Positions 36,861 through 45,514 of a stretch of DNA of 64,000 nt are shown in pieces (position 1 is the first letter of the stretch; each line of letters opens with the position of its first letter). The translations under genes were made by a program, and so were the position numbers. The notes beneath the pieces were generated by a model. The model saw nothing but the letters and a program-made list of their open reading frames with translations, did no database searches and was not told the origin of the DNA. The stretch lies in contig JAKAHV010000015.1 of assembly GCA_021825295.1 (NCBI GenBank), forward strand, positions 1-64,000. The letters are read 5' to 3'. Source of the stretch: Nitrospirota bacterium (GTDB lineage: Bacteria; Nitrospirota; Thermodesulfovibrionia; Thermodesulfovibrionales; JdFR-88).

Positions 36861-37421
36861 TCAAAAGCCGGTCTTGCTCAATGAGACTGCAGAAGGCACA
36901 AAGTCAGGATACTGCCGGTCTTTGTCCGAGATCTCGGACACTTTCAGGGGCCATTTTATCTCGAAGAGGGGATCGTTCCATCTGATGCCCCTTGAATATT
37001 CCGGCATATAAAACCGTGTCATCTGATAAAAGACTTCAGTGTTGTCGCGGAGGGTCATGAAACCGTGGGCAAAGCCTTCGGGGACATAAAGGAGCCTGCG
37101 GTTTTTCTGGGTCAGTTCCACCGACATCCATTGCTGATAGGTGGGTGAATCAGGCCGGAGATCGGCAATTACGTCATAAACCGCGCCCAATGTGCACCTG
37201 ACCAGTTTTGCTTCGCTGTATGGGGCCGCCTGGTAATGGAGCCCCCGGAGGGTCCCTCTTTTTTTGTTGAAGGAGACGTTGGACTGTACGGGTTTCTTAT
37301 GTATTCCCAGCATCTCGAATTCGTGCTGGCACCACGAGCCGGCAAGAAACCCGCTGCCGTCCGCCTCCGCCTCCGGCTCCACTATGAAGGCGCCATCCAG
37401 CCTGGTCTTGACGAATTTCAT
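36861..37421 (-). CDS. rfbC: dTDP-4-dehydrorhamnose 3,5-epimerase-like protein
   Basis: 186-residue cupin of the RmlC family. NKKRGTLRGLHYQ contains the catalytic His, VYDVIADLR the Asp, and VPEGFAHGFMTL and the late Tyr region are present. It epimerises a 4-keto-6-deoxy sugar nucleotide, but no rmlA, rmlB or rmlD is seen in the window, so the substrate may come from elsewhere or be a UDP-sugar. Its ATG overlaps the stop of a short unannotated ORF. Confidence 0.9.
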   Translation of the reverse strand: MKFVKTRLDGAFIVEPEAEADGSGFLAGSWCQHEFEMLGIHKKPVQSNVSFNKKRGTLRGLHYQAAPYSEAKLVRCTLGAVYDVIADLRPDSPTYQQWMSVELTQKNRRLLYVPEGFAHGFMTLRDNTEVFYQMTRFYMPEYSRGIRWNDPLFEIKWPLKVSEISDKDRQYPDFVPSAVSLSKTGF

Positions 37422-37609
37422 CAGAAGGGCCTTACCCCGGGGATAAGCGCCGCAGTCCGCCCACCCCGCATGATGTGCGACATCCGCTCAATTGTCTCTT
37501 CTATTACGCGTCCGGATATGGCTCCGCCCCCAAAGGCCACATGGTCACGATGCAATACGCATTCAAGTGAGATTCACCCAGGTAAAAGCAATTAGCATGC
37601 CCGCTCACC

Positions 37610-37993
37610 TCAGATGATCCTGTAGCCTTCCCCCTCCGGTAGAGGCCGGAGAAAAAAATGTCTCACGAGGTCCTTGAATTTCCTGTAGTCGAGGGGTTTT
37701 AAAAGGCAGCAGGAATTTTTCAGGCCTTCGAGCGTCTTTAGCAGTTCCGCGTCTATATGGTCCGAAAGTATGATCACCGGCACTTCAAGCCATTTTATCT
37801 GCTCTAAAATCGGGTCGCCGAAGGGATAGCTAGTGATTATGAGGCCGGGCTGGCGCCGCGCCAGAAACGGCGGAAAACGGGCGGGATCTGCCTCCGCCAC
37901 GGCATCGTAACCCTCCGTGGCCAGAATGGCCTGGCAGATGCGGGAAAACCTGGCCTCGTCAAATATAAGGATTTTCTTGTCTGGCAGGATCAT
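37610..37993 (-). CDS. Pseudo-receiver domain protein
   Basis: 127 residues with the CheY fold: KKILIFDEARFSRICQAIL (strand 1 with acidic residues), VPVIILSD (switch Ser) and CCLLKPLDYRKF (conserved Lys). The strand-3 position that normally carries the phosphorylated Asp reads LIITSYPF, so Ser or Thr replaces it. It can probably not be phosphorylated and may act as a constitutive partner or decoy for the neighbouring regulators. Follows the NtrC-type gene by 109 nt. Confidence 0.72.
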   Translation of the reverse strand: MILPDKKILIFDEARFSRICQAILATEGYDAVAEADPARFPPFLARRQPGLIITSYPFGDPILEQIKWLEVPVIILSDHIDAELLKTLEGLKNSCCLLKPLDYRKFKDLVRHFFLRPLPEGEGYRII

Positions 37994-38102
37994 CGGCGTT
38001 TTTGCGCCACGGATTTCCGGCTTCTCTATGTGTATTTTGGATACAGGATTACCGGTTTTGTCCCTGCTCTCTGTTTACAATGGAAACAAACAAACCCTCC
38101 GG

Positions 38103-39452
38103 TCAAAGAGCGCCGCCAAGCTTCTTGTAGAAGGACTTCCTGGAAATGCCAAGCGCCCTCGCCGCCTGCGATTTGTTGCCCCTGCACTGGGAAAGGGCCC
38201 TTTTAACAGCTTGGATCTCGAGTTCCCTGAGCGTCTTTAAAGAGCCGGCAAGCCCCCGTCGCCTTTTAAAAGATAAAATTTCGGCGGGCATTTCACCGGC
38301 GGTTATGGCCTCTCCCGCGGCAAGCACGACCGCGCGCTCAATCACGTTTCTCAGTTGTCTTACGTTTCCCGGCCAGGAATATCCCAGCAGTATTCCCATC
38401 ATGTCCGGCGGGATGGAGAGCTTCTTGCCCTCCCGCGTGCAGTATTCGTTTAGAAACTCCGCCGCCAGCAGCGGAAGGTCCTCCATCCTTTCCCTGAGCG
38501 GGGGCATGTTGATGTGCACGATGTTTATCCGGTAAAAGAGGTCTTCCCTGAAATTGCCCTTTTTGACTTCCGCATGAAGCTCGCGGTTGGTGGAACAGAT
38601 CAGCCGGAAATTCATTTTGATCCTGCGGTTTCCGCCCAGCCTTTGCATCTCCCGCTCCTCGAGCACCCGCAGGAGTTTTGACTGAAGCGAATGCCCCAAT
38701 TCACCTATTTCATCGAGGAAGAGGGTCCCCGCCCCGGCCTCCTCGAACCTGCCGATCCTCCTTGAGCAGGCCCCGGTGAAGGCTCCTTTCTCATAGCCGA
38801 AGAGCTCGGACTCAATAAGCTCCGCCGGTATGGCCGCGCAGTTGGCGGCGACAAAGGGCAGGTCCCTTCTGACGCCTCCGTAGTGGATGGCCCTGGCGGC
38901 CAGCTCCTTGCCGGTGCCGGTCTCCCCGGTGATAAGTACGCTGCTTGCAGAATCACTTACCGACTCGATTATCCCCGAAACCCTCAGCATCCCGTCCGTC
39001 TTGCCGGTGAGATTCACCCGCCTGCGGCATCCCAGACTGATCTTCAGACGCTCGATCTCATGTTTCAGCCGCCTTTGCTCAATCGCCCGTTCCAGCATTT
39101 TCTTCAGTTTCAGGAAATCCGGGGGCTTGACGAAATAATAAAAGGCCCCCTTTATAAGGGCCTGCACGGCGGACTCCACGGTCCCGTAGGCGGTAAGGAA
39201 AATGACGGGAACGCCCGGATGCCTTCTCATCACAAAATCGAAAAGCCCCATCCCGTCCGTGCAAGGCATCCTGAGATCGGTGATCACCGCGTCGATGCTC
39301 TGCCTGTCCATTGTCTCCATCGCCTCCGAGCCGTCCGGCGAGGCAAACACATTGTACCCCTCGGCGGACAAGATGGCCGACAGGACTTTCAGCGTATTCG
39401 GCTCGTCATCGGCGATGAGTATGTTGGCCTTGTTGGCGGTTCCAGTATCCAT
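38103..39452 (-). CDS. Sigma-54-dependent response regulator (NtrC family)
   Basis: 449 residues. An intact receiver (ILIADDEPN, VITDLRMPCTDG with the phospho-Asp, FLTAYG, FVKPP), an AAA+ domain (GETGTGKE Walker A, EKGAFTGA sigma-54 contact loop, GTLFLDEIGEL Walker B, R-finger region) and a C-terminal Fis-type helix-turn-helix (NKSQAARALGISRKSFYKKL). Lies 15 nt downstream of the PGT-dehydratase gene, so is probably co-transcribed with the polysaccharide initiation genes. It likely drives sigma-54 promoters such as the one at the NusG-like gene. Confidence 0.93.
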   Translation of the reverse strand: MDTGTANKANILIADDEPNTLKVLSAILSAEGYNVFASPDGSEAMETMDRQSIDAVITDLRMPCTDGMGLFDFVMRRHPGVPVIFLTAYGTVESAVQALIKGAFYYFVKPPDFLKLKKMLERAIEQRRLKHEIERLKISLGCRRRVNLTGKTDGMLRVSGIIESVSDSASSVLITGETGTGKELAARAIHYGGVRRDLPFVAANCAAIPAELIESELFGYEKGAFTGACSRRIGRFEEAGAGTLFLDEIGELGHSLQSKLLRVLEEREMQRLGGNRRIKMNFRLICSTNRELHAEVKKGNFREDLFYRINIVHINMPPLRERMEDLPLLAAEFLNEYCTREGKKLSIPPDMMGILLGYSWPGNVRQLRNVIERAVVLAAGEAITAGEMPAEILSFKRRRGLAGSLKTLRELEIQAVKRALSQCRGNKSQAARALGISRKSFYKKLGGAL

Positions 39453-39467
39453 AAAAATCCCGGCTGA

Positions 39468-42155
39468 TCAAATCAGGTTGATCTCCTCCGTTTTTGCAAG
39501 GATGCCCTGGAAATTGGGCACGGCCCTTCTGATGCAGTCGATCACATCGTCCGCGGAAAGCGCGTGGACCGCATCTTCAAGCTCCTTCACCATCGCTTCA
39601 AGCTCCTCATTGGAAGGGACGCTGGAGACCGCCATCTTCAGCTTTTCATGGGAGGTGGGCAGTATGGTTTCGCTCGCGTCGAAGAGCTCCTCAAAGAGTT
39701 TTTCGCCCGGCCGCAGCCCGGAGAACTCTATTTTTATCTCCTTGTGGGGCACAAGGCCCGACAGTCTCACAAAATTCTCGGCCAGGTCCAGAATTTTCAC
39801 CGGCTCACCCATATCGAGCACGAATATCTCGCCGCCCCGCCCCGATGCCCCGGCTATCAGCACCAGTTGCATCGCCTCCGGTATCAGCATAAAAAACCTT
39901 TTCACCTCGGGATGGGTGACCGTCAGCGGTCCGCCCTTGGCAAGCTGCTCCCTGAAGATGGGCACAACGCTGCCGTTTGTCCCCAGGACGTTGCCGAACC
40001 TCACCACGCTGAACCGGCTCCCGGAAAGACGGTTCATGGCTATGGTCAGGAACTCGGCCAGGCGCTTTGTGGCTCCCATGACGCTGGTGGGGTTCACGGC
40101 CTTGTCCGTCGATATGGCGACAAAGCTCTCAACACCGTGGCGGTCCGCCGCGTGGAGGAGATTCCTTGTGCCAAGGACGTTGTTTTTCACCGCCTCCACC
40201 ACGTTCGATTCCATCAGCGGCACGTGCTTGTACGCCGCGGCGTGGAAGACTATCTGGGGATTATGCCTGGAAAACAGGTATTCAATGTAAAGGGGGTCCT
40301 GTATGTCGCCCACGGCGCTTGTCAGGGCCGCGCACGCGGCCCCCCCGCGTCTGAGCTCCATGTCTATGTGGAAAAGGTTGTTTTCGTATCTGTCCAGAAG
40401 CACAAGGCGGCCCGGATTGTACTTCATTATCTGCCTGGACAGCTCGGAGCCGATTGAGCCGCCAGCCCCCGTCACAAACACGGATTTGCCTTCAATGAAC
40501 TCCCTGACGGATTTTATATCGGCCCGGACGGGTTCTCTCTGCAGGAGGTCCTCGAGGGAGAGCGGTTTTATACGCGAAAAAACGTATTGCTTCTGGAGGG
40601 CGGATACGAGATTCTCCTCCTGGATAAGACCAAGTCCGATGAGTTTGGAGCCGAGTTTGCCGCCCTCAGCCCTCTGAAGCGACAGGCCCATCGCGAGTTG
40701 GGAATGGGTGATGTGGCCCGCGTCGATCAGCACCTGGCCTATCCTGGGGGCTATCGAGACGTCCCCGTTCAGGATGTCCTCCATAACGGGCAGCTTCTTT
40801 ACCGGGATATTGAAGGGCTTGGAAAGCTCGTATATCCTTTTCAGGGCATCGGGGCCGCAGGGAAACGAGACCAGAATCTCGTCCGGCAGGTGCTTCCTGA
40901 TGAGGTCGGGAAGGTGCTCCTTTGGCCCGAGAATCGGCACGCCGTGGATGGAGAGTCCCCTTTTGTACCTGTCATCGTCGATAAAGCCGACGGGTTCGTA
41001 GGAATTCCTGTGCCCGTTTGTCTTCATCTGCCTCACGGCGATCTCTCCGGCGTCGCCGGCGCCAACTATAAAGACCTTCTTCTGCGGGCTTTCGGCGCTC
41101 ATATACTCGTTGAATATCCTGATCATGAGCCTCATGCCACCGGACAACGACACGAACACCAGGAAATCTATGATGTAAATGGAGCGCGGATATCCCCTGT
41201 CCCCGAAAATGAAAACGACCGCGGCCATGAAGAGCGCGTTTCCGGCGGCCGAGGTCCAGAGGATATCCACCAGGTCCTTTATCCCGGCATACCGCCACAG
41301 ACTCTTATAAAGGCCCGCCCGCAAATAAAAGAAGAGCCTTATGGCAAGCAGGAGCGGGATATAGGTGAGAAATTGGGCCACGTTCACAGGCGACAGAAGA
41401 GACTCGAACCTCAGAATAAATGCAAGATAGTTTGCCGTGACCGTTTGAACGAGCAGGGTCATGGCGAACACCAGGCGCCTTCGCCTTATTATGAAATCCC
41501 TCACGGGACTGTAAATGGACGTGGTGAAAGGTCTTCCATCCTTGCCTGGCCCGTCCGTCCGCCCTGCCCGTACCCAGCTTCTGAACACTGTCCCCGTAAT
41601 GATCCCGAGGTCTTTCAAGGTCCCGGCGTTGCTGAGGTATTGTTTTGAAATCCTGATCTTCTCCGGGAGTATTTTCTTGATATAGATTTCCTCTCCGCCG
41701 GAGGAAAGCGGCAGCGCGTCCTCCTCCTGCATGAAACAGACGGATGCAGGGTCCGTCATGCCCGGCCGGACGGCCAGCAGGGTCTTGTAATCATCGCGAA
41801 AAAGCTCAATATACTTCCTCACTTCCGGCCTGGGCCCGACGAAGCTCATCTCCCCCTTGAGGATATTTATCAGCTGCGGCAGCTCATCGAGCTTGTACTT
41901 CCTCAAAAAACTCCCGAGCGGCGTGACCCTCACGTCGCCCTTTGACGTAACGAGCGGCCCCTCCGCCTGGGCGCCGTCCCTCATGGTGCGGAATTTGTAG
42001 ATTGAGAAGGGCGTGAAATTCATGCCCATCCTCTCCTGCCGGAAGAAAACCGGGCCCTCGGAGCTCCATTTCACAGCCAGGGCGATAACGGCAAGCAGGG
42101 GCGCAAAGGCAACAAGGCCAAACAGGGAAAAAAGGATGTCAATCGCACGCTTCAT
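39468..42155 (-). CDS. Fusion: phosphoglycosyl transferase + MshEN domain + UDP-sugar 4,6-dehydratase
   Basis: 895 residues from ATG 42155 (AGGTGAGG site); the track's extra 39 residues are unrelated. Domain order: monotopic initiating sugar transferase (residues 1 to about 190; MKRAIDILFSLFG, YKFRTM, KLDELPQLINILKGEMSFVGPRPEV); four membrane helices; a nucleotide-binding CoA-like domain (KKVFIVGAGDAGE); an MshEN-type segment (RIGQVLIDAGHITHSQLAMG then GGKLGSKLIGLGLIQEENL); and a WbpM/PglF-type dehydratase (VTGAGGSIGSELSRQ, HAAAYKHVPLME, STDKAVNPTSVMGATKR with Ser-Met-Lys). It would make UDP-4-keto-6-deoxy-HexNAc and load a sugar phosphate on undecaprenyl phosphate. MshEN domains bind c-di-GMP, implying control. 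Confidence 0.9.
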   Translation of the reverse strand: MKRAIDILFSLFGLVAFAPLLAVIALAVKWSSEGPVFFRQERMGMNFTPFSIYKFRTMRDGAQAEGPLVTSKGDVRVTPLGSFLRKYKLDELPQLINILKGEMSFVGPRPEVRKYIELFRDDYKTLLAVRPGMTDPASVCFMQEEDALPLSSGGEEIYIKKILPEKIRISKQYLSNAGTLKDLGIITGTVFRSWVRAGRTDGPGKDGRPFTTSIYSPVRDFIIRRRRLVFAMTLLVQTVTANYLAFILRFESLLSPVNVAQFLTYIPLLLAIRLFFYLRAGLYKSLWRYAGIKDLVDILWTSAAGNALFMAAVVFIFGDRGYPRSIYIIDFLVFVSLSGGMRLMIRIFNEYMSAESPQKKVFIVGAGDAGEIAVRQMKTNGHRNSYEPVGFIDDDRYKRGLSIHGVPILGPKEHLPDLIRKHLPDEILVSFPCGPDALKRIYELSKPFNIPVKKLPVMEDILNGDVSIAPRIGQVLIDAGHITHSQLAMGLSLQRAEGGKLGSKLIGLGLIQEENLVSALQKQYVFSRIKPLSLEDLLQREPVRADIKSVREFIEGKSVFVTGAGGSIGSELSRQIMKYNPGRLVLLDRYENNLFHIDMELRRGGAACAALTSAVGDIQDPLYIEYLFSRHNPQIVFHAAAYKHVPLMESNVVEAVKNNVLGTRNLLHAADRHGVESFVAISTDKAVNPTSVMGATKRLAEFLTIAMNRLSGSRFSVVRFGNVLGTNGSVVPIFREQLAKGGPLTVTHPEVKRFFMLIPEAMQLVLIAGASGRGGEIFVLDMGEPVKILDLAENFVRLSGLVPHKEIKIEFSGLRPGEKLFEELFDASETILPTSHEKLKMAVSSVPSNEELEAMVKELEDAVHALSADDVIDCIRRAVPNFQGILAKTEEINLI

Positions 42156-42160
42156 AAACC

Positions 42161-43312
42161 TCACCTTTTGAACTTTCTGGCCAGATGAGTCACCACCTCG
42201 ATTACTCCGGAGACCTCCTCCTCCATCATCCCGGGATATATGGGAAGCGAGACGATGCGCCCGAACACCCATTCGGATGCGGGGTATTCATGCAGCCTGC
42301 AGCCGTATTTGTTCTTGTAGTAGGGGTGCCTGTAGAGAGGGATGAAATGGACAGACGCGCCAATTCCCCTTTTCGACAGCTCCTCGATGAAACGGTCCCT
42401 GCCGATCTTCAGGCTCTCCAGGTTCAGTTTCAGGCAGTAGAGGTGCCAGGCGCTTTCCCTGTCTGGCTTGACAAACGGCGTTATAAGCTCCTCCATCGCG
42501 CTGAAGGCCTCGTTGTATCTGGCGGCGATCTCCCTCCTCGCCTGCCACATCCATTCCAGTTTTGCGAGCTGCGCAAGACCGAGGGCCGCCTGGACATCTG
42601 TCATGTTGTACTTCCATCCGGCGTCTATGACCTCGTATCGCCATGTGCCGCTTTTTGTATATCTCTTCCAGGCGTCCCTGGAGATCCCGTGCATCCTCAG
42701 CACCCGCATCGTCTCGGCCCACCGCTCGTCGTTCGTGACCGCCATCCCCCCTTCCCCTGTACAAAGGGTTTTTGTTGCGTAGAAGCTGAAGCATGTGATA
42801 TCGCCCAGGCCGCCGACCTTTTTGTACCTGTACCATGCCGGCAGGGCATGGGCCGCGTCCTCGATCACATGCACCCGGCGCGCCTTAGCGATCTCCAGTA
42901 TCTCGTCCATGTCACAGGGCTGGCCCGCATAGTGCACGGGGATTATGGCCTTTGTCCGTCCAGTGATGCGGCTTTCGAGCTTGTTCAAGTCGATATTGGA
43001 GGTCCCGGTCTCTATGTCGGCGAAGACGGGCCTGGCGTTGAAATAGCTGATCACCTCCGAGGTGGCCGTAAACGTCATGGCGGGCACGATTACCTCGTCG
43101 CCCTCCTGCAGACCGATGGCCCGGAGCGCCAGGTGGAGGCAGGCGGTGCAGGAGTTCATCGAGACGGCATGCCCGGACTCCACATACCCCGCAAACCTGT
43201 TTTCGAATTCGATCGTCTTGGGGCCCATAGTGAGCCAGCCGGACCTGATGGCCTTTACAACGGCTGCTATCTCTTCATCTGTTATGTAGGGCTTGTGGAA
43301 TGGGATTTCCAT
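42161..43312 (-). CDS. UDP-4-keto-6-deoxy-sugar 4-aminotransferase (PglE/DegT-like)
   Basis: 383 residues. PFHKPYITDEEIAAV, VIVPAMTFTATSEV, VIEDAAHALPAW (PLP-contacting Asp) and SFYATKTLCTGEGG (Schiff-base Lys) are standard. It ends 5 nt before the dehydratase fusion, so it almost certainly aminates that enzyme's 4-keto product to a UDP-4-amino-4,6-dideoxy-HexNAc, as PglE does after PglF. An AGGA site precedes ATG 43312. Confidence 0.92.
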   Translation of the reverse strand: MEIPFHKPYITDEEIAAVVKAIRSGWLTMGPKTIEFENRFAGYVESGHAVSMNSCTACLHLALRAIGLQEGDEVIVPAMTFTATSEVISYFNARPVFADIETGTSNIDLNKLESRITGRTKAIIPVHYAGQPCDMDEILEIAKARRVHVIEDAAHALPAWYRYKKVGGLGDITCFSFYATKTLCTGEGGMAVTNDERWAETMRVLRMHGISRDAWKRYTKSGTWRYEVIDAGWKYNMTDVQAALGLAQLAKLEWMWQARREIAARYNEAFSAMEELITPFVKPDRESAWHLYCLKLNLESLKIGRDRFIEELSKRGIGASVHFIPLYRHPYYKNKYGCRLHEYPASEWVFGRIVSLPIYPGMMEEEVSGVIEVVTHLARKFKR

Positions 43313-43475
43313 GCGGGCTTTTCCTCCAGATGATATAGCTGATCCCAGTGCTTCGCCTTTCCGGTTACAGGGAATGTTTTTCGGCTTTAGTCCTGCAAAA
43401 GAAATTTGGGCAGCGTGACTGAGCTTTGAGGACTGCGGCTTCCGGGGAAAAAATTCAAAAAAATTTTCCGGCTGT

Positions 43476-43985
43476 CTAAACCATCTCGATATCCTCGGCC
43501 GGGACCTTTACCCCTATGCTCCTGCCAAGGATATCTATGTTAACGATGAGCATATAGCAGTCTTCTTTCTTGACTATAACGCCAGAGGCCCCGCTTAGCG
43601 GCCCCCTCATGACCATCACCCGCACGCCTTCCTTCAGGGCGGGATAGATGTCCAGGCCGCTGCCCTTTTCCACCATGAGCTTCAGGGAATCGATCTCGTT
43701 GTCGGGCACGGCAAGAGGCACTCCCTGTTGCCCCGAGACCAGGCTTACCACCCCCCTGGCCTTCAGGACGTTGACAAACTCCGAGGGATTCGGATTAACA
43801 CGCACAAACAGATATCCGGGGAAGAGAGGAAATTCCACCACCTTTTTGCGGTCCTTCCACTGCCGGTTCCTTTTGATGAGGGGCAGATACGACTCCACCC
43901 CCTTTTTTTGAAGCTGGCCGTAGGCCACGCCCTCGTGTCTTGATCTCACGTATATGGCGTACCATTTGAACCCGGCGGCTCCCAT
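43476..43985 (-). CDS. NusG-like transcription antiterminator (UpxY/RfaH type)
   Basis: NGN domain (FKWYAIYVRSRHE, VEFPLFPGYLFVRV) followed by a KOW domain (LKEGVRVMVMRGPLSGASGVIVKKE). About 169 residues from ATG 43985; in-frame starts at 44003 and 44027 exist. I prefer 43985 because a sigma-54 promoter overlaps the 44027 start and would begin transcription near 44005, but no start has a strong ribosome site. Such specialised NusG paralogues let RNA polymerase read through long capsule or LPS operons; here the likely target is this locus, including the 30-kb island. Confidence 0.88.
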   Translation of the reverse strand: MGAAGFKWYAIYVRSRHEGVAYGQLQKKGVESYLPLIKRNRQWKDRKKVVEFPLFPGYLFVRVNPNPSEFVNVLKARGVVSLVSGQQGVPLAVPDNEIDSLKLMVEKGSGLDIYPALKEGVRVMVMRGPLSGASGVIVKKEDCYMLIVNIDILGRSIGVKVPAEDIEMV

Positions 43986-44015
43986 GACGGTTTTTTCATC
44001 CATGATATTTGAAAT

Positions 44016-44031
44016 TGCAATTGGCATGCCA
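44016..44031 (-). promoter_or_regulatory. Sigma-54 (-24/-12) promoter of the NusG-like gene
   Basis: On the minus strand the site reads TGGCAT-GCCAA-TTGCA, with GG and GC separated by exactly 10 nt as required for RpoN. It directly precedes the antiterminator gene. Two NtrC-type activators and an NtrB-like kinase are encoded within a few kb. Confidence 0.6.
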
Positions 44032-44077
44032 GCCGTATATAAAAAGCCATATACCCGGGAAAATGACGGCTAAGCGG

Positions 44078-44099
44078 TTGAAATCCTTTCAAGTTTCAA
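44078..44099. promoter_or_regulatory. Inverted repeat, possible activator site upstream of the sigma-54 promoter
   Basis: TTGAAA, a 10-nt spacer, then TTTCAA. It lies about 50-80 nt upstream of the -24 element. NtrC-type proteins bind such dyads, but the assignment is inference. Confidence 0.3.
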
Positions 44100-44204
44100 G
44101 CTTCCGAAAAAGGCGGAGCGGCAATGGCATCGCTTCATCTTTTCAGGCACGGGGCCGTCACATTTCAGCCTGTCCCCTGCAGAAACAGAATGTTTATTAC
44201 AGAT

Positions 44205-44232
44205 ACATTATTTTTTGAAGATTTGTGTGCAA
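44205..44232 (-). promoter_or_regulatory. Candidate sigma-70 promoter upstream of the NusG-like gene
   Basis: On the minus strand TTGCAC, a 16-nt spacer and TAATGT. It would provide basal transcription with a leader of roughly 200 nt running through the sigma-54 site. Confidence 0.3.
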
Positions 44233-44250
44233 AAAGGAAACAGAAAGGGG

Positions 44251-45339
44251 CTAATCGTCCTGGCGCCAGGCGTCTCCGGTTCCGGCCGGGGGCCTGCCGG
44301 GCAGGGCGGGAATCTGGACGGCCGCCCGGTCGGCCGGGATGCAGAGGAGGACCGTTGTGCCAATGCCTTTTTGACTTTTAATCTGCAGCAGCCCTCCATA
44401 GTATCGCAATATCTCCCTGGTGAGGAAGAGGCCGAACCCCTTCCCCTTGTCCGCGGCGGCCGGTCTTTCATTTTCGCCGCCAAGGATTCCCGATCCGGTG
44501 TCGGATATCCGTATTACTACAAGGTCCCGCTCCTGGGGCTGCCTTCCGGCTGACAGGAGCGTCCGGACGCGAAGCGTTCCGCCATGGCCCATGGCCTCGA
44601 TCGCGTTGTTGACCACATTCAGGACGGCCTGTTCCAACTGAAAAGGGTTTATGACCGCGCCGGGCAGTTTCGGCGCGTACCTGAATTCCGATTTAATGCC
44701 GTTTGCCATGGCCTGAAGCGATACGAAAACCTCTATTTTTTTCACCAGAGAGTTTATGTCAACCGCCTGGCCCATCTCTGCAATGCCTGCGGAGAGGAAC
44801 CTCGATATGAAATTGTCCAGGCGCGATATCTCCTCTTCCATGAGTTTGGTGAATTCCAGAAGGGGTTTCTCCTGCCTGTATCTTTCCCCGAGGTACACCA
44901 CTGCCCCTTTAATGGCATTGAGCGGGTTTCGCACGCCGTGTGCAAGGATGGACGCCATCTTGCCTATGTCGATAAGCGGCTGGTAATTGTGTAGTTGCCT
45001 TGCGAGGTGGCAGTAAGTCCCCGGATATATCGTGATCCTTGCGCCCCGTTTGCCTTTTTTGCTTAAGCCCTCACCCCCGGCGGGCAGCGGGCTTATGACC
45101 ACATCGGCAAAAAACTGGCAGTTTGAAAATCTCAGGCAAAACGATTTCAGCGTTATGGACATCCCACCCGAGATCGCCATACGCACGGCGTCCCTGTTTC
45201 CGGCTTTGATCTTCGGAAATATTTCATAATATTTCCGGCCCCTTAAATCACCGTCGAACCCCGCAAGCCCGCGGAAGCCCTCATCGGCCCAATCTATGCA
45301 AAGCTTTTCATCTGTGCAAAAGCAATAGGATTTTTTCAT
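44251..45339 (-). CDS. NtrB-like sensor histidine kinase
   Basis: 362 residues from ATG 45339, where PAS-like homology begins (YCFCTDEKLCIDWADEGFRGL); the track adds 38 unrelated residues. After a short PAS-like input domain comes HisKA with ASILAHGVRNPLNAIKG (phospho-His near residue 134), then HATPase with VLNVVNNAIEAMG (N box), ISDTGSGI (G1) and KGKGFGLFLTREIL (G2). No membrane helices, so it senses a cytosolic cue. It lies just upstream of the NusG-like gene on the same strand and is the likely partner of the two sigma-54 regulators. Confidence 0.88.
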   Translation of the reverse strand: MKKSYCFCTDEKLCIDWADEGFRGLAGFDGDLRGRKYYEIFPKIKAGNRDAVRMAISGGMSITLKSFCLRFSNCQFFADVVISPLPAGGEGLSKKGKRGARITIYPGTYCHLARQLHNYQPLIDIGKMASILAHGVRNPLNAIKGAVVYLGERYRQEKPLLEFTKLMEEEISRLDNFISRFLSAGIAEMGQAVDINSLVKKIEVFVSLQAMANGIKSEFRYAPKLPGAVINPFQLEQAVLNVVNNAIEAMGHGGTLRVRTLLSAGRQPQERDLVVIRISDTGSGILGGENERPAAADKGKGFGLFLTREILRYYGGLLQIKSQKGIGTTVLLCIPADRAAVQIPALPGRPPAGTGDAWRQDD

Positions 45340-45514
45340 GATTCGGAAAGGCCCTACATATTTTTTTAGTCCATCCGGCGGAAAAGTCAAGCGAAAAATT
45401 GCCCAATCCGTCCTGAGCCGCCTTGAGGAACATTTTTTGCTATAAAAATGCAAAGGGGAATTTGGATATTAATCATCTCAAAACAACGTTTATCGTCAAA
45501 CGGGGGAGAGGAAC

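Noticed and set aside
45454-45514. Possible glmS ribozyme or riboswitch ahead of glmS
   Set aside because: Only about 60 nt separate the neighbouring genes and no conserved ribozyme core is visible.
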